Below, one piece after another: positions 22,460 through 34,298 of a DNA stretch of 64,000 bases. Origin of the DNA: Favolaschia claudopus (Eukaryota > Basidiomycota > Agaricomycetes > Agaricales > Mycenaceae); the NCBI GenBank assembly GCA_037176885.1, contig JAWWNJ010000013.1:930001-994000 (forward strand), read 5' to 3'. Each line of letters starts with the position of its first letter. The stretch's first letter is position 1. The notes under the pieces were generated by a model. It saw only the letters and a program-made list of their open reading frames with translations. It did not search any database and was not told where the DNA came from. Position numbers and translations under genes: made by a program.

Positions 22460-23384
22460 TTGTCTACTAGTCGTTGTAATTCAACGGAGAGGTACCGTTG
22501 GGAAGCAAACAGGTCTTTTGTCTCAGATCCTACATATATGAAAACAGGTTGTTTTCTTTGGCAAACATTTTTACTTCACCGATCCATGCTCTCCTCCTCG
22601 TGCACTTGCCCTGATCGTCAACTCTCTGGGGCTGATCAGCTCCGAATACGCCCTGGCGATGTTTGCTCGGCTCGCCATATGTCTACCGAGCTCCCGTTCT
22701 TGCAGATGATGATGGCGATAATTGACAGTATGCCAAAAGCTCAGCAACCCGAGAACACATGGGAGATTCGAAGACGCCTCAAAGGGCACTTAAGCTCTTC
22801 ACAATTGCGAAGCAAACCGATGCGGCCATGCATTGTTTTGAAGCGTAGAGGCCAGCGAGAACGAGCAGAAGAGACTGACGGGATATGCCTCATGGCTACA
22901 TTCGACGGTCAAGATATTACAGAACTGCCGGCAATTTACAGGGATGTATTAGTCGCTGTATGTCGCCCTCAGGAGGATTCCACTGTATGTTCTCACAAGG
23001 GAACCACCCGTCCTTGGCTGCACTCGTGCCCAGAATGGTCTTCAAAGCATCCGCAATGGATTATCCCACTTCGTATAGCACTCCAAAGCGGAAGCTGCGC
23101 TTCGATGAGGCATTGGAAGTCTAGAGAAATGAACTGTGGTGCACATTTTTGTCGTGATGAGTTGGCCCAGTTGGAGGAGGAAGCCCTGTCCGTCACGGAT
23201 GTATGGACTGAACGTCTCAGCCGAGATCCACTCTTTCTCGCTAGCATGTTCAAAGATATGAAAGTATGTTCCTGATGTCCGACAGACCGCGTTACAGTGG
23301 CTCAAATTGGTTTAACAGGAGTGCAAAGTGCGAGCATCACAAACAACTGCAAGCACCATGAATCATGTCAGTAGTCAAATATAA
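22460..23384 (+). CDS. Hypothetical protein, uncertain gene model
   Basis: Two exons, 22460-23263 and 23319-23384, give 289 residues; the start could instead be the internal Met at about 22679. The frame is open for 268 codons, and the GTATGT to AACAG intron then joins a short last exon. Contains EIRRRLKGHLSSSQL and LAQLEEEALSVTDVW. No recognisable domain. A competing reading removes a 42-nt GTATGT..AAG intron near 22960. It may belong with the small gene at 23437. Confidence 0.35.
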
Positions 23385-23436
23385 TGCGCAAGTCAGACCT
23401 AACCATTTGATCAGTCTTCCTTTTCCAATCGAGTCC

Positions 23437-23918
23437 ATGGCTTCCACGCGCACAAACACGTCCCGAGTTGATTCCCTGATCACGCCTGTTAACCGTCCAT
23501 TGCCGGTCGTAGATGAAGTCAATTTCCCATCTCTTCGGTCGCCGCTGGCTTCTGCGCCGACCACATCCCCGACCGTTGCGACTGGCGGAGAGATAGGCAA
23601 AGGAACTGGGCTAAGCGCGAGATTCCAAAAACTCAGAATCGTGAGTGATTTCCGATGAAGCAGCACATTGGGAAATGATACTGACCTTGATCTGTAGAGA
23701 ATCTCGTCCTCGCGCCTTTCTTTAAGAGGATCATCACCGCGTTCGCCACACTCATCTTCTAGAACGCCGTCGATACGGGGCGTCGGAGCTGCCGAGTCGA
23801 TTTTACCGGTGAGCCAAGTTTAATACCATTGAACCTCCAATAACACACCGCGCTACAGCCTGATGAGCAAGGAGGTTGGACTACTGTTCTCTCCAAGACT
23901 GAGAAACGTAGACGTTAA
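23437..23918 (+). CDS. Small basic hypothetical protein
   Basis: Three in-phase exons, 23437-23640, 23698-23808 and 23859-23918, give 124 residues. Seen: VVDEVNFPSLRSP, a Ser/Arg-rich middle (SSSRLSLRGSSPRSP) and the ending GGWTTVLSKTEKRRR. FPSL and GW.TV..K tails are found in some RNA-associated fungal proteins and in gag-like remnants; I cannot choose. It could be the 3' part of the gene just upstream. Confidence 0.4.
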
Positions 23919-24249
23919 CGTGAAATGAATAAGTCCGGAGTCCGGATCCAATCTTAGATCTAAAAGCACTTTTTTGAGAAATTCATACCAAGTAGGACAA
24001 GTGCTTCTTCAATTAATCTCATATATACCCACGCCATGAGTCTTGTATATCCACCACGTACAGGCATGCATTTATTGTTATTTGAATGATGATTTTTGGA
24101 CCAAGTACTGTATTCGCCGCCTCTGGTGCCTGAGATGATCACTGGAGAAAAATCCAGCGGGGTACAAGTGCGTCTGTAAGTTGGTATTGTCGGTCGAGGG
24201 CGAACCGTAGCCAGCACAGTAGATGGTAGTTTGAACTGAAGGAACATGC

Positions 24250-24640
24250 CATCAATACGTGATGGCATGATGACTTGCTCTCTTCAACGACCACGATGAT
24301 GTGGCGTTCGCGTCCGCCTTGCACCTTAATTCGAAGTCATAACGCTAAATTCATATACCGGTGGTGTCATGAGCGTCGCAGGCAAGGACGAGCACTTACT
24401 CAGACGCTCCTTATTAGACTCGACTGGGCGTGTTGAACGAGTTCTGGGGATTTCCATCGGCGTGAACGAGAATCGAGATAAAAAGAAGCCAGAATCGCGA
24501 ACGACAGGTGATGCCAGGGTTCGATCCCGCTCCCGTATCACACAGTACGCAGGAGACCCAACCAATCGACACAGCCGTTCCGCTAAATTACCGACATTCC
24601 CACACTGATACGCTGGGTCCGTATGCCATTGCGGATTGAG
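24250..24640 (-). repeat. RIL-C upstream repeat with tRNA-like unit 4
   Basis: Minus-strand B-box GATCGAACC at 24518-24526, preceded by GTCTCCTGCGTACTGTGTGA and, further up, AACGGCTGTGT. The block is duplicated at 15950-16430. It points away from RIL-C, about 220 bp from the B-box to the ATG. Confidence 0.65.
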
Positions 24641-24647
24641 CAAGGCA

Positions 24648-24653
24648 TATATA
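24648..24653 (+). promoter_or_regulatory. RIL-C TATA element
   Basis: TATATA 97 bp before the ATG, followed by a CATGCCACCG word that resembles the TCACGCCACCG of RIL-D and a CT-rich leader. Confidence 0.4.
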
Positions 24654-24744
24654 GCGTGATACAGTTCATGCCACCGTGTTTGCTTTCTTCCTCTTCCCTC
24701 TTCTTCATTCTTCCCTTCCGATTGGCAGCGCTCTTCCATCCCCG

Positions 24745-26425
24745 ATGGAAAACGATAGCGACATGTTTCGCGTGTACCTTACTTCTCATCTTCAAGTGGC
24801 GACCATCTGGTCGCAACCCGACTTTGCTACGCATCTCGTCGGCCTCGAATTCACACAAAACCCTTCCCATAAACAACTCTTCCAATATCGGACGCAGGGC
24901 GAGAGCTTTCTCATCAATTTTATCTCGGACTATGTCATCGAGTCCGACATCCCCTGGATCCACTTTCCTGTATGACTGCCTAGCCGATCGTATGCTCGCT
25001 CAGCGTCTGACACCCCGTAGACCATCAAGTCGACTGTCTTGTGCCCCAGAACGGCCCGATTTTTACTGCTCCGGCACTGGAAGGTCCTCAACGAAAGCGA
25101 TGCGCTCGACCTGCTCTTTCTCTTCCTTGGACGCATGCGTTCTCGGTCGGAAACGGAAGCCGCCAACTGGATGTCTCGCGTATTTGGCTTCTTGATAGAC
25201 TCGATTGTAATGGGATGCGACGCTTATCTTAGGTCCGTCCAACTCTTGAACGCCTACATTTACTCGTGACTGACTCCATCCGCAGGGATGCCGATGCGGT
25301 TCCAGTTTCCCGCAAGGAGGACAAGCATTCGACTCGGGCAAATCACTTAAGCACAAGTCGGAACTTTTTTCATCTCGCTATCGCGTGTGTCGTTTTAACG
25401 TTCCCTGCAGTTGCGACCTTGCTATCGCCAGACCCCCCAACATTGCCCAGGAAAAGTTCAACGCAGTCTCCCCCTGACCTCACTCACCATCAAGAATCCA
25501 GCGAGCCTGGTATTGTCATGAACGAGGCTGATCCACACCCCTGTCGGTCATCTGTTGCTCAAGATTTGTCCTCCAGCGGCTCTCTAGAGGCTCATCAACC
25601 GGGTCAATCTCAACGCGACGACGAACTTATCAAAGCTGTGCCTGCGAGCGATATTTGCGAAGCTGTCTCTTATCAAGATCCTTCTTTCGAGGGAGATGTT
25701 TTCGATGATCTTTTCGAAGAAGGCGAAGACCAACTCGGTTTTGATGGCGACGGTGAAGCCGAACCTGAATCTATGGAACCAGTCAGCGCGGCAGACGAAG
25801 AGCAAGTTGAATCTGTGGTCGATCTCGTGAATGATTCCCGGCTTGAACCTGTTGCTCCCGAAGATCATGTTCTCGATGAACCCGAGGACGATGTTTTGTT
25901 CGACGACGCTTTCGATCAAGCAGAAGGTGCTCTTGTTGAAGTCAGCTCCGACCTGGAATCGCCCCAAGCTCAGACCGGCGTTGCCACTTCCCAATGGCCC
26001 GAGTATGGCGCTTTCGACAACGATACTTGTTCTAAAGCTGTTCCTCCACCTCGTCATTGTCTGTTCAAAAAGGCCCATCGGGTACTATATTTTCTTACAC
26101 CCGGTACATTTTCTTGTCTTACGCACACTCTTTGGAACAGGTACTTTCGTCATCGCCTCACACTCACTACAGATTCAGGGCCTTGGCGAAGAAACTAGGT
26201 AAATATTCGTTCGTTGAGAGCTATGAACTAGCACTGAGCATTCAGAAAACAGGCGCCGTCCTGGTGGGTCCTCATCGTCACCAATTGCTTGCGGCTTCCA
26301 TATCAAATCATCGGTTCCTGTATTCCAACACGAGTCGCGTTGGTCGTTACAAGCTCCATCTCCCTAGGACAAGCTTCAAAGCTGCTGCTCGCAGGGCTCG
26401 CATATACGCACGTCTAACAGTCTAG
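24745..26425 (+). CDS. RIL-C: longest RNase III-like family protein
   Basis: Five exons, 24745-24969, 25021-25232, 25286-25356, 25411-26081 and 26141-26425, give 487 residues. N-terminal block: LFQYRTQGESFLINFISDYV, LLFLFLGRM and WMSRVFGFLIDSIVMGC. Exon 3 is charged (SRKEDKHSTRANHL). Exon 4 is a large acidic, repetitive region (FDDLFEEGEDQLGFDGDGEA; EDDVLFDDAFDQAEG) ending LFKKAHR. The tail holds TSRVGRYKLHLPRT and ARRARIYARL. The extra length against A, B and D lies almost wholly in the acidic region, which therefore evolves by expansion. Function unknown. Confidence 0.82.
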
Positions 26426-26781
26426 CTGCATATACACCCTTTCCGTCGTCAAGCACATCAACCTCCGACAGCGCTTCGTGCTATCTCCTGCTACGTAGTA
26501 CCCCCCGAACGACATTGCGCCATCCTCGCACAGCCTAGTACTCGGTCACCCACCGTACACCTCTTCCTTAGTAACAACAGGGTCCTCACATCCGTCATGG
26601 GCTTTCTCTTCATTTCATTTGGGACTTTACGCTCTTGTACACGATTGAATATACTGTATCTGGATCGAGCGATCATATAACAATTGTTGCGGTTGTGACG
26701 CTTCCGTAGAGCGAAAGATGGATGTATTAGAGTAGAACCAGACGGCGTAAACAGCGAAGCAGGTACGCGAGCTCAGACCGC
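26426..26781. other. Spacer between convergent genes
   Basis: 3' ends of RIL-C and the FMO gene face each other here. No coding signal. Confidence 0.45.
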
Positions 26782-29243
26782 TCAGTAGGTACTCAAGAGG
26801 TGATCAAACAAGCGCAACAAGTCAGAGTTAGCGCTAGCACCACCTGTAGTTACAAACGCTTGCGAAGAGTTCCCGCTTGGGATTTTGACAGGATTTCGGT
26901 TCGCAAAGAACGCTGTCAGGAACGTTTTAAGGATATGGAAGTAACTGCGCGATTGGTCAGGAAAAGGAGATAAATGGTGTTGGCATGGTTTGCTCACTCT
27001 CCGGGAAGGCCATCCACCTGTTCGACGCGGGACACAATCAAAACAAGTCAACTGCATATGAAAGTCTGTGACACGGACCGTTTTCCCTCCGAATTCAAAC
27101 GCGGCTGAATTGAGCCATCCGGAGAAGAATTTGATGTATTCTGTGATGTTCGGTGAGCTCCCTGTGGATCAACTGCGCAATGCAGACACAGACCAACGAA
27201 ATTGAAGTACAGCACGCCTTTCCCGTATCCTCCTCTGTCCGCTACGGCGTGGCGATATTCCTTCCACATCTCCTTCTGATTGGGGAGTCTCGCCGTACCG
27301 GACCACACCCGCGCCAAAGCAATGGCGAAGTACTCACCAAAGGTCCAGGTGACGGTGTTGAGATTCACTGCGGTTGCTGGGGTGAGACGCCTTTTGTCGG
27401 AAGGGTTGCGGGATACGCACTGTTCATGAAGCCTAGAGTCAAAGACGTCAGTGAGACACCTTGTAAACTTTTGGAGGGACAAGACTACCAAGAGTAGGTT
27501 CCTCGATATATATGAAGTCACGATACAGCGAACGGTAGTGAGAGCCGTCCGTCACGAGTGGCTGCGGCTGATCTTCGGGTCCCTCCTCGTTCATTGGGAT
27601 CGACGAGTTGTGATACTGGGGTAGGAAAGGGAACGTGTATTGATATCCTGTCGAGAAAACGATATGATCTATGTCGCTAAGAGTCTGGGGGGATGCGTCA
27701 AGGGTGACGAGGCGGAAAGGCAACTATCTCTGTATTTCTTACCGTGCCATCGGAGAATTGGATGGTTCCGTTCGATGCATGAAATCGTTCGATTCCTGGG
27801 ACTATCTGCACATCGTGCGGTAAGAGCTGCAGAAAATCGAGAGGGGTGGTGGAGTCTGTGATTCAGCGACTGTTTAGAACCAGCCGATACGGTGACTGAA
27901 TAAACAATCGTACTGGCGTGGCGCTGAGGAAAGATGTCACTGAGTATCCCAGCAAGGAGAAAGATAGAACGTACTCGGAGAGAAAGATAATTCCGCTTGT
28001 GCTTCACGAACCGATGGATATCTGCTGAAATTCCGGTAGCGCTCGTCTACGAACCTCGTCTCAGCATTCCGCGATACAAAATTTGTGACGGGTAACTCAC
28101 ACCAGCGCCAACCATTAGGACAGATTTATTCGAGAACATCTCTGGACGCCGGTACTCTCTAGAATGAATGATGCTTCCAGGGAAACGCTGCGACCACTCC
28201 TGAAGGCCCGGAATCGACGGCATGAACGGGGCATTGAAGTTCCCCGTGGCAACAACAACGGCATCGAAGTCCTACGAGTCAATATTATAAGGCACCGCAC
28301 GACATACTTTGCAGGACATACCTCTGTCCACCAGACCTCCTTGCAGGAGGAAGTTCCCGACCGATCAAACTTTTTCAAGGTCAATCTCCAACCTCGTTCC
28401 ATTCCGTTCTCGTCAAAACGCTTCTTAACCAATTCAACGCGAGTGCCGTATGAGATTCTGGGGTTTTCATCGTTGCTGTTGATGCCGAAGAACGAATAAG
28501 CCGAGCGAATGTAGCGAACGAGCATGTCCTGCGGTATATCTGGGATGGAATGAGGACGACGGTCTCCTAGCAGTGAGAGAGCCTACGCCAGGGGGTTTCC
28601 GGAGGAAAAGGAAGACCATTAAACTTGAACTCGATGTCAATACAGATGATCTGTCTGAAACAGTAGTAATGCATACTGACATGCATGAGCGGCGCTGGTA
28701 CGTTGGATGTAAGCGACTTCCACACTCCATGAGGCGCCCGATGCCTCCTCCACCTCTCTGCCGTCGATATACTGGCATTATGGTCGGCGTACCACCTTTC
28801 AAAGGGCAAAGGAACACCCTGTGGCGGCAAAGAGGGCTCATAATCCGCGATTTTGGGGTCCTCATTCGGGATGGGTGCCGGCACCGGTGTCTCGTCGGTG
28901 TAGTGCCAGATTCCGCCAGGGATAGCATCGCGCTCAAACATCCTGATTTCGAATCCAGCATCCACCAACTCACGATATGCGAGTAGCCCGCTGTCGCGTT
29001 CTTTCTCAATACGAATGCTGATGAATATAAGGGGACTGACCTCACACCTGCCCCAATTATCGCGACATTGCGGATGGGCCACTTGAACTGGTAGGACTCA
29101 GACTCAGAGTTGCTGGCATCGACGGGGGAGTTGACGAAATTGCTTCTCTCCGTGTCAGTTGGGGCGTGAAAAGCAAATTGACTGGAAGCAGAAACTTGCT
29201 GCAGAGCACAAGCAAGCGAGAGGGAAAAAGCGACCAGCAACAT
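26782..29243 (-). CDS. FMO-type flavin monooxygenase with signal-like N-terminus
   Basis: Twelve exons on the minus strand: 29243-29041, 28990-28681, 28629-28587, 28539-28322, 28271-28101, 28046-27975, 27923-27881, 27855-27743, 27684-27489, 27432-27421, 27376-27194, 27140-26782, total 640 residues. Seen: a hydrophobic leader (MLLVAFSLSLACALQQVSAS); the FAD-binding VAIIGAGVSGLLAYRELVDA; FERDAIPGGIW; FNGLPFPPETPW; VVVATGNFNAPFMPSIPG; the NADPH-binding VLMVGAGTSATGISADI; and HIVFSTGYQY, the FATGY-type motif. The leader suggests entry to the secretory pathway, unusual for this family. Exon 10 is 12 nt. The C-terminal extension after the catalytic core is longer than usual, and the final exon reads through a possible intron. 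Confidence 0.88.
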
Positions 29244-30072
29244 CTAACGCTTGACGGACTGGAGCCAGTGGTGAGGAGGTCGAATCCGAGATCATTTTGG
29301 TTTATATGCTTTCGCATCTGCTGCGAAATTGGCGCCATTTCTCCAAGGTACCGCAGCAGTCCTGTCAAGTGCATGGTGAATCTGATTGGCGTCATTGCAG
29401 ATGCTACTTGTATTGTTTCCGTGGGTACCCTTTGGATCTCTGGTGCTCTCGAGAGTTAGTTGCGGCCACTCAAACTCTGAAAAGATAACTGAGTCGTATG
29501 TACTGAGACTCACTTTTCCAGCTCTTTCAGCAGTCAGTCTCATAGTATCGCGATTCGCAATGGAGAAGTCATCGAAAATAACAAATGCTGCGCCGCAGGC
29601 GACGGTTGAACTGCAGCTGAGCAAGGTGGGAGAGTCGCGCCTGATACTGTAGTAATTTTGGAAGACATTGTCCTCTACGTTTGATCCTGACAATGATCAC
29701 GGCACGAAAACCCGCTGTGGGCTTGACAAGATATTATTCTTTTGCCAGTCAGACCGTTTAGATCTAGCGCTCGTAAGCCTAGAAAAACGTATACAGTGCT
29801 ACTACTACGCAAATGCGTCTCATTCTTTCCGATGGCACATTATAATAGTGACTGAGGTTTTTGAGATCTTCAATTCGGACGCCTACAGAGATTTCTTGGT
29901 TTGAAGCTTTAGGGAACCCAGACGAAAGGCGGGATGCATTGATTTGTGGTCAGGTCGAACTGGACACGAGTGCAGCAAGTCAGTTGCGTCTCATGTCGCT
30001 ACCAAGCAAGATCACCAAATGCAAACGAAGACAAAGATTATACGGGAAACCTACCAAGCCCGGCCCTATGAT
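29244..30072. other. Gene-free stretch
   Basis: Upstream of the FMO gene and downstream of the F-box gene. Short frames only; nothing supported. Confidence 0.45.
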
Positions 30073-31704
30073 TCACGATTCTTTCGCACCATGTTCGTCG
30101 ATGAATCGTTGCATCTCGACAAGATGGAGTTTCGTCAAGTCAACCCATCCCTCGCCTTGAAAAATGCCAGATGAAATCCGTAAGCGGCGCAATGCACGCC
30201 CAGGCAATGCCTGCGAATGGAACCGAGATTCGATCATCCGATACGATGGAAGATCGAGTCTTGGATTATCGCGGAAAACGATCGACATCGACTCCAACTT
30301 CGGACAGAGACCTGTTGAGGTGCCAGAGACTTCCAGTGCGGCAAGAACCCTTTCTACACCGTCAGCTGCCGTGTTGCAAAGAGAAAGTTCGAGGTACAAC
30401 AAATCAGGAGTAAGTTGCAGGAGCGGCAAGATGGCATGGGTGTCTCTCCAGATGTCAGGCAGTTTTAATACACTGAGTCGACACTTTGATCTGTCGATAA
30501 AAGCAGGAATATCATCTATATACCCTGTGACACGCAGATACTGGAGATTCGGGGCGAGAATGGCGGAGGTGAGGGCGGTTGTCTGAAGTTCCAGCGCTGT
30601 TAACCGTCGTAGGGACGATAGTTTCACGGCTGGGTCTATGAGCGTTGGAACGTCCCAAGCGATGACTTCACACTCGACGAGATTGGGCGCCTGACGCAAA
30701 ATGTCAAAGAAGAACGGCGGGTTGCAGCTCAAGCGCAGATGGGTAAGATTAACGCAGGGAAAGGAGAGTTCCGGGGAAATGAACTCCAAATCGCGATCAG
30801 ATAGTTTGACCTCCCGCAGTCGCGGAGCGACAGAAAACAGATCAGCGTAATCCAGGGGCCAGCTTTCCGCGTATGCTTCCCCTCCAATTTCCAGGCACTC
30901 GAGGCTATCCAGTCGGTCGCGTATCTGCATGAGCGTTTGAAGGAGGGAAACGTCTGTGATTTTGAGGCTGAACCGTTTCCAACGATGACTATGCAGTACA
31001 AGGGTCTGGAGTAGAGTTGTGGCAAGCTTGCGTTTCTTTTGGGAAACGTGAAATTCAACGGTCAAGGGTACCGTCCGAGAGAGGTGGAGCTGGGCCTCAA
31101 GAGCGGCCAAGGGATAGCTAGCCGACATATTAGAGGCTGAGAGTCGAATATCCCATGTATCGATCCGGATCCATGACCAAAGGCCTGCATCGGCTCGAGC
31201 GACATGCCTCCACGCGCGACAAACATGAGTGAGAGCCCAAGGAGCCGTGTAGACCTTGAGACGATGTACAGTACGAGCCCATTGAGAAGAGCACGTCCAG
31301 TGAAAAATCTCGGATAGTATCTCAGGCGGAATATGTCGAACTGGGGAAAGGATAGAAAAGTGCGCGTGCATGTGCTCCTCCACTGCACGCATCTCCTCGT
31401 CGAGTTTGGAGGCCTCTTTCTTCGCCTCGTTCATTTGTTTCTCCATAGCAGCCAGCTGTTGGCGGAAGGCATCATCCTTGCGATGGAATTCGTCCCTTTT
31501 AGCTTTCAAACTCGCAAGCTGTTCCCGGATTGTTGCAATCTCGTTTCGAATTGTTGGAACCTGTGAGTCCGACGGAGGTTCATTGCTTCGGAGGAGAAGC
31601 CGTAGTTCAGGGAGAGGCTGTAGGCCATGCATGGAAGGGGACAAGGAGGCACAAGAAAGAGCATGTTGCTTACGCAAGCAAGATTGGCATTTACATCCTG
31701 CCAA
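30073..31704 (-). CDS. F-box/leucine-rich protein, copy 1
   Basis: Single-exon ORF of 543 residues; homology with the gene at 34299 suggests translation may start at the internal Met at 31632 (MHGLQPLPELRLLLRSNE). A coiled coil spans about residues 50-115, followed by a degenerate F-box (HIPPEILSEIFHW, then ALTHVCRAWRHVARADAGLW) and irregular leucine-rich repeats to the end. Such proteins pair with Skp1 in SCF ubiquitin ligases and occur in large numbers in Agaricomycetes. The substrate is unknown. Confidence 0.85.
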   Translation of the reverse strand: MAGCKCQSCLRKQHALSCASLSPSMHGLQPLPELRLLLRSNEPPSDSQVPTIRNEIATIREQLASLKAKRDEFHRKDDAFRQQLAAMEKQMNEAKKEASKLDEEMRAVEEHMHAHFSILSPVRHIPPEILSEIFHWTCSSQWARTVHRLKVYTAPWALTHVCRAWRHVARADAGLWSWIRIDTWDIRLSASNMSASYPLAALEAQLHLSRTVPLTVEFHVSQKKRKLATTLLQTLVLHSHRWKRFSLKITDVSLLQTLMQIRDRLDSLECLEIGGEAYAESWPLDYADLFSVAPRLREVKLSDRDLEFISPELSFPCVNLTHLRLSCNPPFFFDILRQAPNLVECEVIAWDVPTLIDPAVKLSSLRRLTALELQTTALTSAILAPNLQYLRVTGYIDDIPAFIDRSKCRLSVLKLPDIWRDTHAILPLLQLTPDLLYLELSLCNTAADGVERVLAALEVSGTSTGLCPKLESMSIVFRDNPRLDLPSYRMIESRFHSQALPGRALRRLRISSGIFQGEGWVDLTKLHLVEMQRFIDEHGAKES

Positions 31705-32332
31705 ATTTTAGGTCAAAGGGATCGAGTTAAGTACTCTGCCTCTGAGAGACTATCTATCTCGTTACTCTCTTTCTCGATAGCGGACATGCGGCCTTCGAGA
31801 GCCAGGTAATTGGAAATCAGCCATGAAATTGTGCATACTGTACTATTACCAACTTCAAGTAGGGCTTAAACTTCCCTCCGTCCCATCCGTCGTCCGGAGT
31901 CCGTCAAGAAACGGCCGTCAGAGGCGACGGCAAGAGTTAACCCGTCACTTGCGGATGACGTTAATCGTTACGAATTGTGCGGTCCAAGGAGTTCGCCCTG
32001 AGAAGAGTCTAAGGCTGCAGACTGCCTAGGACCGAAGCGTCGGAATTACAGACCACTGGCAGGGATTCGCGTTGGATAAAAGGCAATAGAATTCCGAGAC
32101 ACGCTGGAGGGAGGAAGACGTCTTCTTGTTTTGATGCCCAGAAAAAATTGTCTTGCGTATGATACAAGTGTGCGCGTCGTAATTTATCCAATGGCGCATG
32201 AAATAGCGCGTAAGTAAGGTACATGGTGGGTTGGTCGATCGGTTGGTTAGTCGTTCTTGGTTTGTGAGTAATATACAAGAGTCCGAGTCGGGTCGTTATC
32301 AAGACGGGGTATGTAGAGTAGTAGGATCCAAG
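31705..32332. other. Intergenic between F-box copy 1 and the Sel1 gene
   Basis: Includes the 3' UTR of the Sel1 gene. No coding signal. Confidence 0.45.
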
Positions 32333-34162
32333 TTATTGAAACTTTTCCTTGTATATCCAGGCGAGGCCGATGTCGCTCTGACCTTGCTTGACCTGCGGAA
32401 ATGAGTCTCATGATGATTGAGGACAGAAGAAACGAAAGCGTACAGCAGCGCGATACCATTTTGCTGCCTCCTTGCGGTCCTTCTTGGCGCCTTTTCCATT
32501 GGCCAAACAAAACCCAAGGTCCATCTGCGCGTCAGCGTCACCCATGCGCGCTGCTACCATATAGTAGCTCTGTTTCCCAATCGCATCAGCCATGTCCACA
32601 GAAAAAACAAAAAAGGAACTCACGACGCCCATCTTCTGATCTTTCGGGATACCCCACCCATGGAAGAAACACTGCCCGACTTCGTAGATAGCCAACACAA
32701 GCTCCGTCTGCACGGCGCCTTCGTCAATCGCCCCGCCGTTCCGCGCGCTCTCTAGGTCGCTCACAGCATGCTCCGCCGCGCGGCGCAGCCACTTGAACCC
32801 CTGCTTCTCGTTCTTCGAGCAGCCCCATCCATGCCTGAGCGCGAGCCCCCACATCAACATCCCGACGCCGCACCCGCCGTCCAGCGTCGCCGCTTTCTCG
32901 AAACACACCGCGCTTTCCGCTAGCCTGTCGGCCTCGTGGTGCTGGATGCCGAGTTGGAGGAACTCCTGCGCTGTGCGCATGGGGAAGTTTCCTGACGGGG
33001 AGGGCGATGAGAGGCCGGAGGGGGTGCGCCCGGAGTTTGCGAATTCGACTCTTTTGTTACTGCCACTGGGCTGAGCGGGCTGTGAGGTGGAGGGGGGCTG
33101 GAGGAATTGTTTGTCCGTTGGAGAGGGAGTGGCGCTGTCGAGTTGGTAAAAGGAGTAATCGGAGTATAGACTTGCGGGGGAACCTGGTCGTAGAGATGGG
33201 GGTCGGCGAGGGAGTTGAATGGGATCCCCAGGCGCTCGGGAAGGCTCGGGACTGCGTGACTGAGGACGCTGAGACGCATCGACGGATCTTTGACTGTAAA
33301 CTGAAGATGTAGAACTGTCTGGCCGAAATCCTGAGGGCGACAGCTGCCTACGACCGTCGTTTCGCTCTCCAGGGAAACTGGATGGCGAAAACTGTGCATC
33401 TGGGGAATTCGGAGTGGTCCGAGTCCGACGAATATCGTTTCGTTCAGATGGCGGCATGCCCGGAAAACCAGTAGGCGAGAATTGTCCATCTGGAGTATTC
33501 GGAGCAGTTCGACGACTGGCATTTCGTTCCAGTACGCGCTGCTTTTGTTCGATCTCCCATGAATCGGGCACCTCGACAGCAGTTCGTGCTGGTCGAGAGA
33601 AATTGGCAGTTGTAGGCCGGATGATTGGAGTCTTACCCGCGCGCGTAGTGTATGCCATATGTTCTGGGGCCTCAGATACCATAACAGACGGAACATTGGA
33701 CCAATTGCTACCATCGGTGGGCTCTGGCCGGATCGTCTGGTTGCTATTGGACTGCCAGGAATCGCGAATTGCAGGGTCGTCTGTGGTGATACTGCTAACG
33801 TCGTAGTCGCCGTATGCTAGCCCATGTTCTGCGTCATTTGAGTCGCCAAGATCAAGGTAAGAGGCGTTGTCGTTGGTTGTCCATGTCGCAGTCGACTGAG
33901 TTTTGAAATGACTGTGCAACAAAGGCGACGAAGGAGCAGCATGGTGCACCTGATACGGTGCCCTCTCTGTGGAAATTTTTGGTAGATCCTGATAGCCTGT
34001 GGGCTGCCTGTCTGATGGGGAATCTTGTGGCCACCGACGCTCATCGCGAGCAGCATGCGGGTTGGGTTTTCTTGTAGATGTTTTGCGAACCAGGGTGTCG
34101 AGAGGAGATGAATGGTGGAATTGGAACTGCTGCTGGTCAGAGTACGGCGCAGCAGCCATCAT
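32333..34162 (-). CDS. Sel1-repeat protein, Chs4/Dsf2-like
   Basis: Three exons, 34162-32624, 32569-32444 and 32392-32333, give 574 residues from the paired Met MMAAAPYSDQQ. The first 400 residues are disordered, with a reiterated TPNSPDAQFSPSSFPG-type motif. The C-terminal 170 hold Sel1/TPR-like repeats: AQEFLQLGIQHHEADRL, VGMLMWGLALRHGWGC, DADAQMDLGFCLANGKGAKK, SDIGLAWIYKEKFQ. This layout fits fungal scaffold proteins related to chitin-synthase activators and Dsf2. An intron in the 5' UTR, just before the start, is likely. Role at the cell cortex or septum is inferred from the family. Confidence 0.82.
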
Positions 34163-34298
34163 TGTCGTTGAGGACAAGCCAGTAAGCTGGTCCGTGATTG
34201 GTCGAGCTATTACAAGGCTCAGTATGCCGCGGCAAGGCAGGCGCCTAACATAACTCACTCACTTACTTCCACCACACATCCCTTGTCTGCTTCCATGG
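34163..34298. promoter_or_regulatory. Divergent promoter, Sel1 gene/F-box copy 2
   Basis: Only 136 bp separate the start codons on opposite strands, and part of this is probably a 5' UTR intron of the Sel1 gene (AATAG acceptor at its inner end on the minus strand). Confidence 0.4.
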
